DNA from: Eubacteriaceae bacterium ES3
GTDB lineage: Bacteria > Bacillota > Clostridia > Eubacteriales > Eubacteriaceae
Length of the DNA: 64,000 nt
Direction: 5' to 3'
Assembly (NCBI GenBank): GCA_030586155.1
Contig: CP130741.1
Location: 1,668,680 to 1,732,679, forward strand
Positions 54,005-61,880 of this stretch are shown in pieces. The notes under the pieces are model-generated. The model had not been told where the DNA came from and searched no databases. It saw only the letters and a list, made by a program, of their open reading frames with translations. Each line of letters starts with the position of its first letter. Position 1 is the stretch's first letter. The position numbers and the translations under genes were made by a program.

Positions 54005-55804
54005 TTATAATAATCCCAACTGTTCAAGTTTTTCTTCTGTTGGAATTCCGTCTTCATCCCAGCCACGTTCTTTATAATATAATGGCAGCAGCTCATCAAG
54101 CTTGGCCACCCAACCTTTTGTAGGACCATCAGGCATTTCTTCCTCGAGGAATCGCGGTGGTAAAGTGTCTTCCTCTGGCATAACACCGGCCTCAAGATTA
54201 AAGAGTTTTTCCAGATTCCAGATTCTATCTCCAGCTAATAAGATATCATCGGCTGACCATTCAGTTCCTAATACTTCATTGACCATATCTGCGTACTGCT
54301 GAGCACCCAGCGCAAATGATGTAAACAAACATAATCCTAAAGAATCAATGACTGCTGTTAAATCCTGGAATATTTTTACCCAAGTTGGTTTGCCAGCTAA
54401 ATCGAATCGCTCCAGTTTTTCCGGTAAAGCTAGGATTTCAGGAGAAATCAGGTATCCACGGACATGGCACCCGCCGCGATTTGAAGTTGCATACTGCAAA
54501 GCCTGGCCTTGCACACCACGCGGATCATAAGCTGGTAAATCCTGCTTTTTAACTGACATAGATAATTCAGGTGCACCATAATAATCTGCCAATCTGTAAG
54601 ATCCTCTAGCAAGCATATCGCCAAAGCCTTCTCGATTCCCCATTTTTTTAAGCCAATGAACAACAGATTCTTCATTACCAAACTCAAGTTTGATATCATC
54701 ATCAAGATCCTCATCGGTAATATATCCGCGTTGATATAATTCCATAGCAGCAGCTAATGTAGCCCCGGCAGAAATTGTATCAAGACCTAGTTCATTACAC
54801 CAGTAATTGGCATCAATAACTATTTCCATGTTATTAATTCCTAAGTCTCCGGCAAATACCCAAAGAGTTTCGTATTCAGGACCACCAATTCCATCTGGAT
54901 GTTTCTTACTTTTAACGAAACGTCCGCAACCGATCGGACAGTGATGGCAAGGATTTCTTTTGATCAAATATTCTTCAGTAAGGGTTTCACCACTAACAGC
55001 TTCCGCGCCAGGATCATACCCTCCCTGGAAATTGTTAGTCGGATAAATCCCATGTTCATTAATAATGTTTACCAGAACAGCTGTTCCATATGTAGGTAGG
55101 CCGCCACCAGTAACACCGTTCTCTTTAATCAAACCACGACATTCTTTTGTCACTGCTTTCAAACCGTCGGGATTAGCAATAACCGGTTTCTGTTTTCCAT
55201 AAACTGTAATAGCTTTCAGGTTTTTTGACCCCATAACAGCACCGACTCCGGAACGGCCAGCTGCACGATCATCTTCATTCATGATTGCTGCCATCTGCGA
55301 TAACTTTTCACCGGCAGGTCCAATTGTCATAACTTTAGCGTCTGGATGTTTTTCACGAAGCATATTACTTGCTTCTATCGTGTATTTACCCCAAAGATCC
55401 AATGCTGGTAAAATTTCAACCTTATCTTCTTCAATGTTAATATAGACAGGTAGACTTGCCTTTCCTTCAACAATAACAGCATCATAGCCGGCATATTTTA
55501 AGAATGCCCCCCATTCACCACCTGAGTTTGATGATGCAATCGTCCCAGTTAATGGAGATTTTGTCACAACCATATAGCGACCACCTGTTGGTGTCGCTGT
55601 TCCTGACAAAGGACCATTAATAAAAACGATCTTATTTTCAGCAGCGTAAGGATCAACCTGTGGATCAACCTCATCCATATAAAGTTTAGTTCCTAAACCA
55701 CGTCCACCAATATACTTTTTAGCCAGTTCAAAATCAAGATCTTCAGTTGTAATACTGCCTGTCGTTAAATTCACACGCAGAATTTTTCCCATGTAACCAA
55801 ACAT
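54005..55804 (-). CDS. aor: Tungsten-containing aldehyde:ferredoxin oxidoreductase
   Basis: 599 residues, usual AOR length. It interconverts aldehydes and acids with ferredoxin. The N-terminal domain has GKILRVNLTTG and GGRGLGTKL; cofactor-binding motifs follow. The [4Fe-4S] cluster ligands are Cys286, Cys289, Cys293 (CHHCPIGC) and Cys492. In acetogens AOR can reduce acids to aldehydes for alcohol formation or detoxify aldehydes. Start ATG 55804 with AGGAGGA upstream. The 231 bases between it and gshF contain no recognisable riboswitch. Confidence 0.93.
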   Translation of the reverse strand: MFGYMGKILRVNLTTGSITTEDLDFELAKKYIGGRGLGTKLYMDEVDPQVDPYAAENKIVFINGPLSGTATPTGGRYMVVTKSPLTGTIASSNSGGEWGAFLKYAGYDAVIVEGKASLPVYINIEEDKVEILPALDLWGKYTIEASNMLREKHPDAKVMTIGPAGEKLSQMAAIMNEDDRAAGRSGVGAVMGSKNLKAITVYGKQKPVIANPDGLKAVTKECRGLIKENGVTGGGLPTYGTAVLVNIINEHGIYPTNNFQGGYDPGAEAVSGETLTEEYLIKRNPCHHCPIGCGRFVKSKKHPDGIGGPEYETLWVFAGDLGINNMEIVIDANYWCNELGLDTISAGATLAAAMELYQRGYITDEDLDDDIKLEFGNEESVVHWLKKMGNREGFGDMLARGSYRLADYYGAPELSMSVKKQDLPAYDPRGVQGQALQYATSNRGGCHVRGYLISPEILALPEKLERFDLAGKPTWVKIFQDLTAVIDSLGLCLFTSFALGAQQYADMVNEVLGTEWSADDILLAGDRIWNLEKLFNLEAGVMPEEDTLPPRFLEEEMPDGPTKGWVAKLDELLPLYYKERGWDEDGIPTEEKLEQLGLL

Positions 55805-55820
55805 TTGATTTCCTCCTAAA

Positions 55821-55838
55821 TCTATTTATTTGTAACCA
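55821..55838 (-). repeat. 18-base repeat in the aor leader
   Basis: Same TCTATTTATTTGTAACCA as at 53586-53603. In this copy it sits 4-5 bases upstream of the ribosome-binding site of aor. Confidence 0.5.
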
Positions 55839-56035
55839 ATATCATTATATGCATTCTTCCTAAATAATTCAATTGATTTAATAAAAGAAGTACAAAAAAA
55901 ACAAATATTTTTCATGATATGCTCAATAATTATACACGCAACAACCCCAAACCGCTAAATGATGATAAAATACTAACCAGATAATTAAAATCATACTAAA
56001 CAAGATTAATCTGTTAGTTTTTCGCTCTCCCAACA

Positions 56036-58342
56036 CTAAATCAAATTTAGTGTTTTCAAAATATTGAATCCAAGACGCCTTTGCTTTCCCTCATATGGGA
56101 AAGCCTGCATAGAAATCATGGGATTAAAGTTCATTTCAATAATCGAGAATGCCGAATTCTCGTCTTTATAGTCTTCAATAATCATATCAACCCCACAAAA
56201 AACAGCATTCATCGCTTTTGCTGCTCGAAGGGATACCTGTTTAAAGTTTTCACAGATCAAATCTGTGTAATCAATACTATCTCCACCGGTACTGATGTTC
56301 GAATTACCTCGTAAATAGATTCTTTCGCCTAGCGATGGAATATAGTTTTCATCCAAATTCTGTCTTTCTAGATAAGCACATGACAGTTCATCAAGTTCGA
56401 TAATTTTTAGAGGAGTAGTTTTACCGTCACCACGGTATGGGTGTTCATTTTTTATAGAGATTAAATCCTTTATCGTGTTTATCCCATCACCTAACACATT
56501 AGACGGTCGTCGATGCAAAACAGCAACCATTTCGTCACCAATAATCAGAAATCGAAATTCCATGCCTTTAACAAAATTTTCTATCATCGCAACAGAGTCG
56601 TGTTTTAAAGCTAAAGTAACAGCATGGATAAGCGAATCAATGCTAGCGCCATTTTCAAAAACCGAAATACCAATCCCATAATTAGTCGACTTTGGCTTGA
56701 TGACAAGTGGTTTGTTAACGTATTTTAACAAAATTATTTTCGCTTCTTCTAAAGATGTAACTGTTACATCATCTGGAACCGGTAAGCCCTTTTCTTTTAG
56801 AACCCACTTTGTGACAAGTTTATTTTCCATAACAAGTGGGGTTATATAGGAGTCTGCACTAGTTTTAGTTGCTTGCTTTATAATCTCCTGATGTGAATTT
56901 TTCTGCAGACAAATGATGTTATCTGACATATCTAGTGGTAAAACACGTATTCCTCTTGTTATTGCTTCTTTAATCAAAATTTGTGTAGAAAGTTCCCAGT
57001 TTTCAAAACCTTTTAAAGAGTGATTCATTTCAATAGCTTTTTTTGAATGTCTTGATGCCAGAACAAGATGTGCTTCAGTAAATCCATTTCGCAAATGCTT
57101 CTTAAATTGATATGCATGAGTCTTGTTAATATTATTTGTTCGAGTTAACATCTCTTTAATTACAACATCTTTTCCTAGATTAAGGTAATCATTTATTTCC
57201 ATCATCTTTTCTAGAATATCTTCTGACCATCCCTGCCTGGATGTCCATTTCTGATGGTCTAAAAGTTCTAAACTTTCATCTAATCCATGCTCTGCAACAT
57301 TAACTTCATTGAGCATTGCTTCCTGTTGCCAGGTCGGATAAAGAGTTTCTCCTTCCAATAAACAGAAAAGCATTAAGAGATTCAGAAATTCACAATCTGT
57401 TTTTGAAATGCCACGTTTTTCAAAAGGATTAAGATCAAGCGTTCTGATCTCCAGATACTTGATTCCATCCTTTTGAAGTGAATCAAGAGGGTTTTGGGGG
57501 TCACTGGCTTTGAGCCGAATTTGACTATATAATTCCTTTGCTTCAGATATCTCACCATTTCCAATGAATTTTTGCACACTTTTAATATAAGAATCAAGAG
57601 TGGAGTAATCAGGATATAAATCAATGCGATTTTTATATCCTGTCGTACTGCCATTTCTCATCGAAATACCATTTTTAAAGCTGTATCCTTCACTTCCGAT
57701 ATCTGACATTGAAGAAATTTGTTCTGTATCATAAGACTTATGTATAGCAGGTGATGCACCAGTAAGATAGATTACTAACCAGCGATATTTCAGATAATTC
57801 CTAACAGTTTTCAAATAAATTCGATCTAAAAAAGATTGATATGATTCATCAGGTGAAAGTTTTACCCATAAAAACTTAAGCATTTCCTCATTAAAAGAAA
57901 AATTATAATGTAATCCCGATATTAATTGTCGTTTTCCGCCATATTTCTCTTTCAGTTCTTTTCGATATTGATACGCTTTTTCTCCACTGATACCTTGATA
58001 CACAGCTATGGGTATTTTTTCTTCATCATCAATTGCGCAAGGCATGGATTGAGGCCATAGCCACTCATCCTGATTAGATATTTCATAGAGAACAATATCT
58101 GTTAAGGCTTCCAAAAAATCACAGGCTTCCGCACAAGAATCAAATACTGGCGTGATCATTTCGACCTGGCTTTCTGAGAAATCAGTTGTAATATATGGGT
58201 TAGTGAGTTTATCACCAAAAATTTCCGGATGTGCCGTTAATGAAAGTTTTCCTTCATGGGTAACTCTTAAACTTTCGCGTTCCAAACCTATTCCTGATTT
58301 TAAAATTGTTTCCGGCTGAAGTTTTTTTAATAAATCGATCAT
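56036..58342 (-). CDS. gshF: Bifunctional glutamate-cysteine ligase/glutathione synthetase GshF
   Basis: 768 residues. Residues about 1-450 are a gamma-glutamylcysteine ligase (GLERESLRV, then GASPAIHKSYD). About 480-768 form an ATP-grasp domain (KPLVIKPKSTNYGIGISVF, then EMNFNPMISMQ) that adds glycine. The fusion is known mostly from streptococci, Listeria and some clostridia and is often spread horizontally. It is a single-gene unit. A glutathione-making enzyme in a strict anaerobe is notable. Confidence 0.93.
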   Translation of the reverse strand: MIDLLKKLQPETILKSGIGLERESLRVTHEGKLSLTAHPEIFGDKLTNPYITTDFSESQVEMITPVFDSCAEACDFLEALTDIVLYEISNQDEWLWPQSMPCAIDDEEKIPIAVYQGISGEKAYQYRKELKEKYGGKRQLISGLHYNFSFNEEMLKFLWVKLSPDESYQSFLDRIYLKTVRNYLKYRWLVIYLTGASPAIHKSYDTEQISSMSDIGSEGYSFKNGISMRNGSTTGYKNRIDLYPDYSTLDSYIKSVQKFIGNGEISEAKELYSQIRLKASDPQNPLDSLQKDGIKYLEIRTLDLNPFEKRGISKTDCEFLNLLMLFCLLEGETLYPTWQQEAMLNEVNVAEHGLDESLELLDHQKWTSRQGWSEDILEKMMEINDYLNLGKDVVIKEMLTRTNNINKTHAYQFKKHLRNGFTEAHLVLASRHSKKAIEMNHSLKGFENWELSTQILIKEAITRGIRVLPLDMSDNIICLQKNSHQEIIKQATKTSADSYITPLVMENKLVTKWVLKEKGLPVPDDVTVTSLEEAKIILLKYVNKPLVIKPKSTNYGIGISVFENGASIDSLIHAVTLALKHDSVAMIENFVKGMEFRFLIIGDEMVAVLHRRPSNVLGDGINTIKDLISIKNEHPYRGDGKTTPLKIIELDELSCAYLERQNLDENYIPSLGERIYLRGNSNISTGGDSIDYTDLICENFKQVSLRAAKAMNAVFCGVDMIIEDYKDENSAFSIIEMNFNPMISMQAFPYEGKQRRLGFNILKTLNLI

Positions 58343-58548
58343 GCTTGTGCCTTTCTAAACGTTTTATTCAATTAGAATCATTATACCATACACAGATTTT
58401 TAATGTGTAAACAAATCTTTTCAAATACCTAATAATCATCAGGAAAAAAAGGATATTAAATTTTCTTCAGGTACCTGGAATTACAAAGTGAATCAGATAT
58501 TTATTATTATATATTTGTCGAATCGATAATATCTACATTTCGCCTGGG

Positions 58549-58613
58549 TTTATGACAACTTAAAGGGCAGCAAAAGAAATAATTTCTTTTGCTGCCCTTT
58601 AAGTTGTCATAAA
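58549..58613. repeat. Perfect 31-bp inverted repeat with 3-base loop
   Basis: Left arm 58549-58579 and right arm 58583-58613 are exact complements, beginning TTTATGACAACTTAAAGGGC. No T-run follows on either strand, so it is not a simple terminator. It lies in the 318-base gap between gshF and the tRNA gene. Read on the minus strand it would be in the leader of gshF. The rest of 58343-58548 shows nothing I can name. Confidence 0.8.
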
Positions 58614-58631
58614 AGACTTTTGGACAAAATA

Positions 58632-58651
58632 AAAAACCTGAAACAGGTTTA
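58632..58651 (-). terminator. Terminator of tRNA-Pro
   Basis: On the minus strand AAACCTG-TTT-CAGGTTTTTTATTTT, starting 10 bases after the tRNA's CCA end. Confidence 0.75.
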
Positions 58652-58660
58652 TTACATCAA

Positions 58661-58737
58661 TGGTCGGAGTGAGAGGATTTGAACCTCCGGCCTCATGGTC
58701 CCGAACCAAGCGCTCTACCAAGCTGAGCCACACCCCG
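58661..58737 (-). tRNA. tRNA-Pro (anticodon CGG)
   Basis: 77 bases with an encoded CCA. Acceptor stem CGGGGTG/CACTCCG, D stem GCTC/GAGC, T stem GGAGG/CCTCT and T loop TTCAAAT are all formed. The anticodon loop TTCGGGA gives CGG, with the G37 usual for proline tRNAs. The anticodon stem CTTGG/CCATG has a T-T mismatch at the second pair (28-42). Confidence 0.93.
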
Positions 58738-58764
58738 AAATATGTTTGCATTTCTGACTTACCT

Positions 58765-58793
58765 ATTGTAAACTATAATCATAAAAATATCAA
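58765..58793 (-). promoter_or_regulatory. Promoter of tRNA-Pro, overlapping the divergent small-gene -10 box
   Basis: On the minus strand TTGATA (58788-58793), 17 bases, TACAAT (58765-58770). On the plus strand TATAAT lies at 58774-58779, 30 bases before the small gene at 58809, so the two promoters overlap. Confidence 0.55.
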
Positions 58794-58808
58794 TACTTGG
58801 AGGAAAAA

Positions 58809-58901
58809 ATGCATAGAAAAAATAAAGCTCATCGCATTGGTGCGCTGGTACTAGTAGCTGCTCTTGCTTTGAGCATGATCGTTGTATACGGCGGATTTTA
58901 A
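58809..58901 (+). CDS. 30-residue membrane peptide coupled to rlmH
   Basis: MHRKNKAHRIGALVLVAALA and then LSMIVVYGGF, ending TAA at 58901. GGAGGA lies 5 bases before the ATG. Residues 1-9 are strongly basic and 11-27 form one hydrophobic helix, a typical single-pass small protein with the N-terminus inside. The stop and the rlmH start share one base (TAATG), so translation of rlmH depends on it. It may be a functional small membrane protein or a leader that mainly passes ribosomes on. I know no family for it. Confidence 0.7.
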   Translation: MHRKNKAHRIGALVLVAALALSMIVVYGGF

Positions 58902-59380
58902 TGTATGTTCAAATAATCTGTCTTGGAAAAATTAAAGAAAAATTCATGAAACAGGCTATCGATGAATATTCAAAACGGCTTTCATCATATTGTCGTCTGG
59001 AAATTATTGAATTAAAAGACGAAATAATTCCGGAAAAAGCAAGTGACGCAGATTACCTTCAACTAATTAATAAAGAAGGTGAACGAATTTTAGGAAAGAT
59101 AAAAAACGGTGCCTACGTTATTTGTCTGGATCTTTCTGGTCAACAATTAGATTCACAGGAATTTTCACGAAAGATCGAAAACCTCGGAATTCAAGGAAAA
59201 AGTCATATAATCTTTATAATTGGCGGTTCATTAGGCTTGTCGGAATCAATAAAAAACAGAGCTGATTTGAAGCTTTCGTTTTCAAAAATGACTTTTCCGC
59301 ATCAACTTTTTCGGGTAATGCTACTTGAACAGATTTATCGCAGTTTTAAAATTATCCATAATGAAACATATCATAAATAA
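58901..59380 (+). CDS. rlmH: 23S rRNA (pseudouridine1915-N3)-methyltransferase RlmH
   Basis: 159 residues, SPOUT fold with a deep knot. It methylates pseudouridine 1915 in helix 69 of 23S rRNA. The motif IIGGSLGLSESIK binds SAM and the C-terminal MTFPHQLFRVMLLEQIYRSF is diagnostic. No ribosome-binding site of its own is evident, because the upstream small gene overlaps its start. IS110 copy 2 starts 10 bases after its stop. Confidence 0.95.
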   Translation: MYVQIICLGKIKEKFMKQAIDEYSKRLSSYCRLEIIELKDEIIPEKASDADYLQLINKEGERILGKIKNGAYVICLDLSGQQLDSQEFSRKIENLGIQGKSHIIFIIGGSLGLSESIKNRADLKLSFSKMTFPHQLFRVMLLEQIYRSFKIIHNETYHK

Positions 59381-59510
59381 CATTTAGGTTTGAAAGACTA
59401 ACTATTAAAAGTCAAGTCTAAATTGACATTATTTGAATGAATTGCAGAAATGCAGTTCAGATAAGTTAAGAACTGAAAATGAGTTAACTGAACATTGAAA
59501 ACTGCATGAC

Positions 59511-59535
59511 AAAAAGAGCATCTTTGCAGGTGCTC
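59511..59535 (-). terminator. Terminator of the IS110 transposase, copy 2
   Basis: Mirror of 6613-6637: an imperfect GAGCACCT/AGATGCTC stem and TTTTT on the minus strand. Confidence 0.7.
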
Positions 59536-59561
59536 AAAAAAGAGATATTTATTAAAAAAAT

Positions 59562-60737
59562 CTAAGCTGATTTAATGTATGTTTGCCCAGATCTTTCCAA
59601 CTGGTAAATGACTCTTACAAGCTTTTTGGCCGCGTGAGATATTGCGACATTGTAGTGTTTTCCTTCAGAACGTTTCTTTGCAAGATAAGCTGCAAATATT
59701 GGATCCCAGTTACAAACAAATTTAGTTGCATTAAATAATGCATAGCGAAGATATCTGGAGCCTCGTTTCTCCATATGGGAATAGGCACCATCAAGTTGTC
59801 CTGATTGGTAAGTTGATGGCGACAGACCAGCATAAGCAAGTATTTTGTCAGGAGTATCAAAGCGTTTAAAATCACCGATTTCAGCAATAATCATAGCCCC
59901 CATACGATAACTGATTCCAGGAATGCTAAGAATGGGAGAATTTATTTCATCAATTATGATTTTGATTTCAGATTCTATTTCATCAATTTCACAATCAAGT
60001 TCCTGAATAAGCTTAATGGTGTGTTTTAGTTCCAGTGATTTAGCCGGCATATTTGAGCCAATAGAAGTTCTAGCGGCTTCTCTGAAACGAACAGCGGTAT
60101 CTTTGGAATATCGACCTTTAGAGGCTGTTTCAATGAGTTTGGAAAGCCGCGTAAGGTGAGCAGACGCAACAGCACTAGCACCCGGGAATTCAGAAAGCAA
60201 TGCATAAACAGAAGTTAAATGAAGAGTAGGAACAAGTTTTTCCAATTCAGGGAAAAGAATTGTAACAAGTCTGGAAATAGATTGTTTAAGTTTCGAACGT
60301 TGCTTTACTTTATCAAAACGATAGCGGGTTAATGACTTCAATTCTTCATTGTGGTAAGATGTGTCTGAGTAGGACTTTAAGTTCACATCAGACATAATCA
60401 TAGAAGCAATTGTTCGGGCATCTACCTTATCCGTTTTCGTCTGTCTAAGGCTTAGACTTTTTCTGTACAGATTGGTATGTAACGGATTGATAACATAGGT
60501 GGCGAGACCTTTATCAACGAGATAACCGAGAAGATTGTAACTGTAATGTCCTGTGGCTTCCAGCCCTACTTTTACTTTAGTTAAATCTTCTGCAACAGAG
60601 GAAATCTTCTGAAAAAAATCATCAAAACCATCACGGTTGTTCATAATGGTAAAGGCTTTAAAGAGTATCTCTCCATCTGAGTTAGTAATAAAGCAATCAT
60701 GCTTATCTTTAGCAACATCAATTCCTGCATAAATCAT
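59562..60737 (-). CDS. IS110-family transposase, copy 2
   Basis: 391 residues, identical in sequence to the protein at 5411-6586, with the same YAGIDVAKDKHDC and SPSTYQSG motifs. Full length with its own AAGGAG. Identity of both copies means a recent transposition or homogenisation. Confidence 0.95.
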   Translation of the reverse strand: MIYAGIDVAKDKHDCFITNSDGEILFKAFTIMNNRDGFDDFFQKISSVAEDLTKVKVGLEATGHYSYNLLGYLVDKGLATYVINPLHTNLYRKSLSLRQTKTDKVDARTIASMIMSDVNLKSYSDTSYHNEELKSLTRYRFDKVKQRSKLKQSISRLVTILFPELEKLVPTLHLTSVYALLSEFPGASAVASAHLTRLSKLIETASKGRYSKDTAVRFREAARTSIGSNMPAKSLELKHTIKLIQELDCEIDEIESEIKIIIDEINSPILSIPGISYRMGAMIIAEIGDFKRFDTPDKILAYAGLSPSTYQSGQLDGAYSHMEKRGSRYLRYALFNATKFVCNWDPIFAAYLAKKRSEGKHYNVAISHAAKKLVRVIYQLERSGQTYIKSA

Positions 60738-60772
60738 AACAGTTCTCCTTGAATAAATTTAATACTGTTTGG

Positions 60773-60933
60773 AACCCACGGGTACTCCCTGCGATTGTAA
60801 CCTCGTTCTAAATAAACCGTCATGCGGTATCTAACTGATTAACAAATATACAAAGAGCCTGTGGTTGGAGCCTTTCGAAAACCATCTAGTGGTAGGAGAT
60901 GAGAACCAATCCACAGTATCTCCAAAAAGTATA
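60773..60933 (-). ncRNA. Predicted IS110 bridge RNA, copy 2
   Basis: Same sequence as 5215-5375. The target loop strands lie at 60894-60902 (TCATCTCCT on the minus strand) and 60871-60877 (CGAAAGG). The first matches this copy's left target TCATTTCCT at 8 of 9 positions. Confidence 0.7.
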
Positions 60934-60991
60934 GCATACAGTCCTTGGAGAGGGACTATAAACACTACTACTATATAATACGAGGAAATGA

Positions 60992-61870
60992 ATGACTAGA
61001 GATTATTTAATTAAAGGTACTGCCGCCCAAAATCAGATACGAATTTTGGGTGCCGTAACAACAAACCTTGTTCAAAAATCCATCGTTCTTCATCAAACAT
61101 CCCCTACAGTATCAGTTGCAATGGGACGATTGCTGACTGCAGGCACTTTAATGGGAGCAATGATGAAGAGTGAAGATGAATTATTGACATTGAAAGTTCT
61201 TGGTGAAGGCGAACTTCAGGGAATGCTTGTTACTGCTGACTCAAAAGGTTTTGTTAAGGGTTACCCATATGTTAAGATCCTAAAACCGGATCCTTTGGAA
61301 GCTATCAGCGTTTCTTCCGCAATTGGAAATGGATCTTTGACTGTAATTAAAGATATAGGTTTAAAAGAGCCCTATATCGGATATTCCCCTTTAGTAACGG
61401 GTGAAATAGCTGAAGACTTAACCTATTATTATGCTAAATCGGAGCAAATACCGACCTCAGTTTCACTGGGAGTACTGATGGATTCTCAAACAACTGTAAA
61501 ACAGGCTGGTGGCTTTATTATCCAATTAATGCCAGATACTAATGATGACGTTATTTCTGAGTTGGAAAAAGCATTATCACAAATGCCTTCTATGACTAAA
61601 CTATTAGAGGCTGGTCAAACGCCCGAAGAGATTTTCACTGACCTCTTTGCTAATCTTGGTTTTAAAGTAAATGAAACTCAGGAAATTGCCTATCATTGCA
61701 ATTGCTCGCTTGATAAAGTGACGAAAGCACTTATTTCTTTAGGGTCTGAAGAAATTGAAAAAATGATTTTAGAGGATAAACCGATCGAGATGCACTGTGA
61801 TTTTTGTGAAACAAATTATCCTTTTACAACAAACCAACTTAAAACAATTTTACAGGAAATAGAAAATTAA
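60992..61870 (+). CDS. hslO: Redox-regulated chaperone Hsp33
   Basis: 292 residues. Oxidation activates this holdase chaperone against protein aggregation. The zinc-binding redox switch is CNC (CNCSLDKV) and CDFC near the C-terminus. The start is ATG 60992. The IS110 end supplies CGAGGA directly upstream, replacing part of the ancestral AAAGGA. An ATG at 60988 ends after three codons. It now has no native upstream promoter unless rlmH transcripts read through the element. Confidence 0.93.
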   Translation: MTRDYLIKGTAAQNQIRILGAVTTNLVQKSIVLHQTSPTVSVAMGRLLTAGTLMGAMMKSEDELLTLKVLGEGELQGMLVTADSKGFVKGYPYVKILKPDPLEAISVSSAIGNGSLTVIKDIGLKEPYIGYSPLVTGEIAEDLTYYYAKSEQIPTSVSLGVLMDSQTTVKQAGGFIIQLMPDTNDDVISELEKALSQMPSMTKLLEAGQTPEEIFTDLFANLGFKVNETQEIAYHCNCSLDKVTKALISLGSEEIEKMILEDKPIEMHCDFCETNYPFTTNQLKTILQEIEN

Positions 61871-61880
61871 GAGGTGAAAA

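Larger units (their letters stand above)
59391..60986 (-). mobile_element. IS110-group insertion sequence, copy 2
   Basis: Reverse complement of 5162-6757, same length, with no difference noticed in the ends or in the protein. Element proper 59397-60984 with CT junction dinucleotides. It is inserted between rlmH and hslO, in the ribosome-binding site of hslO; removing it restores TGAAAGGAAATGA before the hslO ATG. As in copy 1, the transposase points away from the gene whose ribosome-binding site was hit. Confidence 0.93.

Noticed and set aside
58660-58854. A 64-codon plus-strand frame starting MVGVRGFEPPASWS
   Set aside because: It is the reverse complement of the tRNA-Pro gene, a well-known false protein prediction.
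60973-60986. Outward TATAAT at the IS110 end as a promoter for hslO
   Set aside because: Transcription would begin only about 4 bases before the ATG, excluding the ribosome-binding site, and no -35 box lies at 16-18 bases. The inverse of this box is better explained as part of the circle-junction promoter.
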